A stretch of DNA of 64,000 bases, from NCBI GenBank assembly GCA_002205965.3, contig NADL03000033.1:186001-250000 (forward strand), in the 5' to 3' direction. Below the pieces are notes generated by a model. The model did no database searches. It saw only the letters and a list, made by a program, of their open reading frames with translations, and was not told the origin of the DNA. Of this stretch, positions 58,780 to 64,000 are shown in pieces (the first letter of the stretch is position 1; each line of letters begins with the position of its first letter). Position numbers and translations under genes: made by a program. The stretch is from Kappaphycus alvarezii. Its lineage: Eukaryota > Rhodophyta > Florideophyceae > Gigartinales > Solieriaceae.

Positions 58780-59130
58780 AGAAAGATTACCATTTGCAAC
58801 AAATACGCTCGGCAACCAAAACTCCCACCCGACCGATAACTACACGCCCTTAAATACTACCTTATTCACCTAAATTCCTAACTAACCTAAATAAACCCCC
58901 AAAAAACCTAAACTCCGAATCAATTAGTAACGAAGGTCTCCTATACCTATTCTCCCACCTCAAATTTTTTTATCTCCTATTCCTTATTACACTAAAACCC
59001 TTCAAATCCTGCTTACTAGCACTCCTTTCCCTTAAGTATACCTCTTTCAGCATCCCCAAACTCAGCCTCTTCCTATCCCCAATACCTTTATTCATCTAGT
59101 TCCCTGAACCAGTGTTCCCCTGCGCTTAAG
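58780..59130. other. G-depleted, C/A/T-rich tract
   Basis: About 350 bases with very few G on the plus strand and many CCTAAA/CCTTAT/CCTCC-like words (ACCTAAATTCCTAACTAACC). No ORF of note. Confidence 0.6.
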
Positions 59131-61049
59131 GCTGTGAAATATACCTTAGTTCTACCTCCACCATCTCTTAAACATGAAAAACCTCGAAATGCTAAATTAT
59201 TTGTATAATATTCCATTTCATCTATTAAAAATCCACCGCATTTTCCCTCGTTGCTTTTATCCTAGCTTCTTGTGGACCGCGAACTCCACTAATCTTCTAA
59301 TGCGTCTCACTGCCTATCTGCTATCCTAAGACATTCTAAGAACCTGTAACGCTGATATGCTGGGAGAAACATTGCACTTATGCACAAAGTTGTCGGCTGA
59401 CTTACGGGTTGTGCATGTTCGGACTAGTTTAGCCTCCCTGCGGACTTACCTCCGATGTATCTGGAATTACCCGCAATGTACCTGGACTTACCCCAATGAA
59501 GGCGGATAATATGCCGAAATGGGAGCTCCTGGCCACCTCCAATCAGAATTAAGCCCATAGATCATCGACTTAGACCCGTCCAATCAGCATTCACCCCCAC
59601 CTCTCGACATTTTTCGAGCAATCGTAAGTGTGGCCCGGTTAAATCACTTACAAACGCAAGTATATTATAACGTTTTTTGGCCGAAATTGATCCACAAATA
59701 TTATTGGACGGGGGCAATGCTTACCAAAAACTCTACCTCCAATTGCAGGAAATTATTTATACGGTAAAGAAAAAAGATTAAAATTCAGTATAGTCCAGGT
59801 ATATTTTGCAGGGCGCCACTGATACTTCACCCCTTTGTGTGTGGTTTTTTAATTTTTATTCTGATGTCGGATCTACCTCCGGTCGCAGAATAACTATAGT
59901 GGTTCAAATTGCACCAAAAAATCCCTTCATTTTCAAAGAATGCCACTCAGACTCTATCTGACTACTCGGAAGGTATGTTACCTCTTTTATTGATCGATGT
60001 CTGTCCGTTTTCTCACAGACTCATCTACCAAGAAATGCTCCGTTGTATTTTCACAGATACTTATTGTAAGCATTTCTCTAATAAGTGGCAAAAAAAGCTT
60101 CGGTCCCTCAAAGTGAATAATTGACACTGTTTAGATGGGTCTTCAGATTCAGCTCGAGCTCCGGCTAAGGAAAACTTCGAAAATGCCACCTATTTTGGTC
60201 CTGGAGCTCTCTTATGTAAGAAGCATTCTACTTAGAGGAAGTTACTGTAAATTTTCGAAAATTGACACTGTTCGGAAAACTCCATACTGTTTTGAGTTTA
60301 TTTTCACCTCACTGCAAGTTTCATCTAAACTTATTTCGTTGCTGATTTTAGATAATGTGATCAGTACAAATTTGTATGTCTCGCAATACGTACTCTTAAC
60401 TTACAGTTCCCAGTTGACCTCGACAATCACATTTCCCAAACAATCGTGGTTTAGATCTTACCGCGAGGCACACACTACAAAACATTCATGGTGTGATTTT
60501 TTCCACGAGGAGCAATCTAAATCAAAATTCATGGCGTTATTTTTAACTCTAGGAACAATCTAGACGAGCAACCGCGATGTGGTTCGTAACCTTGACGATC
60601 AATTTGACCATTAAACTCGGGGCAGAATTTCGTACATAGAATAAACATTAAAAATTCACCGTTCCGAAATTTCTGATATTTCAGAACCATATCTACTATT
60701 CCAGTAAATGGAAAACTATATTTTGAGCTTTCCGTGGGTATATCATATGAAATTGACGATTCGAGGTTCTTTATCATCTCGATCCTTGATCAAACAGTGA
60801 GAAAATGATTCTGCATCCCAATGCTCGCCCAATTCGTGTAATATCTCATTTCTAGCCATCAATACTTTCTCGTTGACATTCTGCCAATAAGCCATCTCTA
60901 CTCAAACAATTTCTCGGAACGGGCACAGTTTTCTACTCTTAGACTCGTTTCGACCGTTTTTAGGGGACCCATTTTCGAGTAAACTCGCTCACCTCGGACA
61001 GTATTGCAAAAACATTCTGTACAATCGCGTCTTCCATTACTGCCTGAAG
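59131..61049. other. No recognisable gene
   Basis: ORFs at 59909-60124 and 60135-60563 (plus) and 60529-60777 (minus) have no recognised motifs. Possible further decayed C-terminal material of the helicase relic lies on the minus strand, but this is not supported by a motif. Confidence 0.3.
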
Positions 61050-61055
61050 GCTTTA

Positions 61056-62290
61056 CTAGTACTCGGCGTTCGTTTGCAACATGTCCCTTTCCAAAGCAGC
61101 GTACACAATGGTCCCTATAACATTTTTGGACTCCGCACGACCTCCTCCTCCATGCTTCGTGATAGCATCAGCTTTTAGGTTCGTAATAAGGCAGGGTGCG
61201 CAATAGGGGCCAATTTCTCTCGTCTCTCGCATTTCCTCAATTTCTTCAATGATTTTCGTGGACCCTATGGCCCTTGCCACATTCCTATGTTGATAGTAAT
61301 AGTTCTCTTGACTACAAACCTGTATAGACACCTTTTCTTGTAAGTTTTGCTGGGTTCCATTTCTCTTCTCCGTTTTCCCAATGTCTGAAAAAAAGTCCCG
61401 TGCACACATCACAAATTTTTACGCCCTCTCCATTGGATCTTTTCCTTTCCCAGTACCATTCCCTTCCACTAAAACTCCTCAGATATTCTTCAATGCGAAC
61501 CATTCGACAATTATCAATATTATTGGCCCACTGTACGAAGCAATTAAGCCGTTGAACTCCAAAACTGTTCTTGGCGTCTGCCCTCCTATGCAAGCCTGAT
61601 AAAATAATATGGTAGCCGTCCCAGCTGGATTATCTCTAACTACTCTGCCAATTATCTGACAAGTATCAATCAATGATCGAGCATACCCTACGATATTCAC
61701 TTATCTAAAACTAGGACTGTCAATTCCTGTCGCAAAACCATCAGTTGCGACCATCAAAAATAATTCATATATGTTGACAGGGGCGCAGCGCAATTCATTC
61801 GCTGACTCTTCTCTATCTGTTTCATCCATTCTGCTGTGGTATGTGCGGATCATTACAAGCTGATTGATAACATTCACAGGGCTGCATACAATTCATGATA
61901 ATTCCAAGGAAATCCTCTCGGCGTCACTTCTGGTCAGTACAGAAATGAGATGCTTCCTTGTCTTTCTCTACTGACTCTCTGAATTTCATCGATTACGTTC
62001 CTGGCTGTACTCTTCATCAGGTGTTCCTCAGAGCACTTCTTCAGATATTTCACACTAAGAGCAATATTTCCCGACGCAAATTTCCTCCAAATTCTGACTT
62101 CAGTTTGATTAAGTCTCAGAGAAATGAGAATATCGCTTGTCATATCCGACGAATATGTCGCAGTCATCATTATTAGAAGAATTCCCTTCGTAGTCTCAGG
62201 TCGAAACAATCTCATTCTTGGCATGCATTCTCGTTAGTGATCACTTAATATAATAATGTGCACCCCATCGACAACGAACCTTTTCTAGCG
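61056..62290 (-). pseudogene. RecQ-type DNA helicase relic
   Basis: On the minus strand, reading toward lower coordinates: KRFVVDGVHIII (the motif II DEAH box altered to DGVH, codons at 62269-62258), then LFRPETTKG, ILLIMMTATYSSDMTSDILI (motif III T-A-T), NIALSVKYLKK, VIDEIQRVSRERQGSISFLY, GYARSLIDTCQIIGRVVRDN (motif VI Q-x-x-G-R-x-x-R-D) and CRMVRIEEYLRSF...ICDVC, which fits the Cys pattern of the RecQ zinc subdomain. The order of motifs is that of RecQ. At least four frame changes occur, and the ATP-binding Walker A region upstream is not visible. RecQ helicases unwind DNA in repair, but copies this decayed are often found with repeats or near chromosome ends. Confidence 0.72.
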
Positions 62291-64000
62291 ACTTAACAAA
62301 TACATATGACAGACGAAATATTTTTACTTATCGCTTCCAACTTCTTCTGGTGGTACAAAAACTGTACTTTTGTCAGGTAAGTATTTGCAGTTTCCAATTT
62401 CATTAAGGTCGTACGCAGCAAGATTTATGATTTTAAACCTCTGTCTCAGGTCATATTTCAATGGTTTGATGGGACCGCGATGTACCGTTAATAAATTCTC
62501 GATAAGTAGGGGTCCAAATATGATCGCTGCTTTCCACCTTCCGTTCTATCCATATACAGTATATCTTGTGATTTTTACAGCATTTATCTCACTTCTTTCT
62601 TCTGGTAAGCAGACTTGAAAGCTGCATCTTTAATTCCGGAACTTTTTGAAGAGCGACTGTCAATTTATCACGGTGGTTCTGGCTACTCCTGCAGGGTACA
62701 GCAGCAAATGAGCTGTACTCACAAGGCGGTACCTTCTGTGTGAGTGAATGAACTTCTCCAGCTGTCGAATCTTCCGCACAGGCTTCTTCTGGTTGAGTTT
62801 CTACACTATTCTAACTTACCAAAACTTGATTAATATAATGCTGCTTGGATATCGAAGCGGCAGCGCCTACTACATATTACCACTTATTCTTCGCCTCTTT
62901 GCCGATTTCTACTGGCCTGTTTTCAGCCATGCATTTGTTCTTGCTCTAAATTTGGACTCATTTCTGCGCCCTTTTCTTAAAAGGCTCAAAAACTTCATAT
63001 TTTCGGAAATACCTCAGTCGTTGATCTAAACATTTGTGGCTTCTTGGTGTAATGGAATTGACCGCTGATGATTACTCGAAGAAATTTTACCCAAAAACGA
63101 AATGACAACTCCTGTCATCGCCCTGTCTCAGTGGTTCTCCGCTATTCTCCGGCTACGAAAACCTTGAATTTGGATCAAATTTCCGATCTTCTGAACTGAT
63201 TCCTGTTCTTTGTGGACACCGTAAGACTCGAGGGCGTTTTAATCTTTCACAGCATACCTTATTGCGGTGTTTTCACGGACTCTTCATTACAGTAACCACC
63301 AATTCATTGTCGAGTAGAATTATTTTCAGTGATATTTGGGGCTCCATGTCGGAATCTAGAACAAAATCCATCCCCATGACTTCCTTTTTGGCCGCAAGAG
63401 AAGTTTGATTCCCTAACAGCTGCAGCCTCATGATTGCTCGCATTTCCATCACGACTGCTACAAACATCTTGAAGAGATAAGCGGTGGTGATATTCGGGTG
63501 ATTACTTACAACTCTCCTTGACCACTGCGCATCGCTTTTTCCTTGTCATAGCCTGGAATGCAAGTTAATCTCTCGTTGAAAGCCATGAATGTTCAAGGAG
63601 GAAACGCTGAGTTGCGAACATTATACAGCCCTATTTCAGTACCACGCGGGAGGCTGCAGCGCGATAAATATATCACGGCGGTCATCAATCGCGCAACTTC
63701 TTCAATGCTCTTGAGACTCTTTCGTATTTCCTCACCCCTTTCGGTAGCAGGTATCAGCGATATTGATATGACGGCTCATCTGACGAAGTTACGAGATGGA
63801 ACAATGAAAATTGCATTGGCATGGTGGCGCATGAAGCAATAACCAACTTTCTTCTCAGTGACGTTAAAGCAAAGTGATCCTGACTGATTCTCAATATCCA
63901 TTGGAATCATTATAGCAACAAATATGCCACCTACTCCGAAAATTAGCCTGCAAATATTTTCTGGAATATTTTTTTCTCACACTAACGCCAATATCTGTCG
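62291..64000. other. No recognisable gene
   Basis: Could hold the N-terminal half of the helicase relic on the minus strand, but no Walker A (G-x-G-K-[ST]) was found. Plus ORFs 62370-62618, 62748-63029 and 63558-63842 (94 codons from an ATG, MQVNLSLKAMN) are unassigned. Confidence 0.3.

Noticed and set aside
63036..63085. tRNA-like D-arm (GGTGTAATGGAAT)
   Set aside because: No anticodon stem or T-arm follows at the right spacing.
1..64000. CRISPR array, rRNA operon or bacterial-style gene clusters
   Set aside because: No regularly spaced repeats, no conserved rRNA blocks and no operon layout were seen; the content is eukaryotic transposons.

Overview
This window looks like a gene-poor, transposon-packed stretch of a eukaryotic nuclear genome. 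It has several classes of LTR retrotransposon, a PIF/Harbinger-type DNA transposon and a non-LTR-like retroelement, most of them decayed by stops and frameshifts. I see no rRNA, tRNA, operon structure, Shine-Dalgarno sites or CRISPR array. The primer-binding site of the copia element fits an initiator-tRNA-Met ending in GCTACCA. Only two host-type genes stand out, both without visible introns and each with one frameshift: a secreted cysteine-rich repeat protein (7209-9061) and a beta-hydroxyacid dehydrogenase (55330-56668). A compact, intron-poor algal genome (for example a red alga) would fit, but the lineage cannot be fixed from this sequence.

Layout. 1-1256: copia gag/protease relic. 1346-2689: rearranged gypsy copy (called GY1 here) with an inverted internal segment and a 3' LTR, next to a piece of a non-LTR-like element (RE1). 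4121-4148: perfect hairpin. 6583-6805: tandem repeats. 7209-9061: cysteine-rich secreted protein. 9421-15760: nested RE1 copies with two GY1-type LTR copies (A and B), each carrying a small accessory ORF. 17710-19900: ancient gypsy relic. 20000-27400: AT-rich sequence with no recognisable gene apart from a 31-bp tandem repeat. 27405-32701: structurally complete copia element with paired LTRs and a 5-bp target-site duplication. 33590-35239: RE1 fragments. 35240-42298: nearly complete gypsy element GY1, with an extra ORF after integrase. 43001-43990: third LTR plus accessory ORF (copy C). 45288-47250: another retroelement relic. 48714-49075: RE1 end. 50040-51050: fourth LTR plus accessory ORF (copy D). 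51465-54263: PIF/Harbinger element with both of its genes and its terminal inverted repeats. 55330-56668: dehydrogenase. 61050-62290: RecQ-type helicase relic. The rest is unassigned.

Three items are most likely to be new. (1) GY1 has a third coding region downstream of integrase, made of two tandem homologous domains of about 110 residues joined by a Gly/Pro/Arg-rich linker. (2) Four GY1-type LTRs each sit next to a small conserved ORF with an N-terminal motif around ALALIANGP, a DYDDYCRRMD motif, an acidic middle and a C-terminal DCLGSMDILEE-type motif; I do not recognise this protein. (3) The RE1 family shares a distinctive 3' terminal sequence that recurs throughout the window, including a triple tandem copy.
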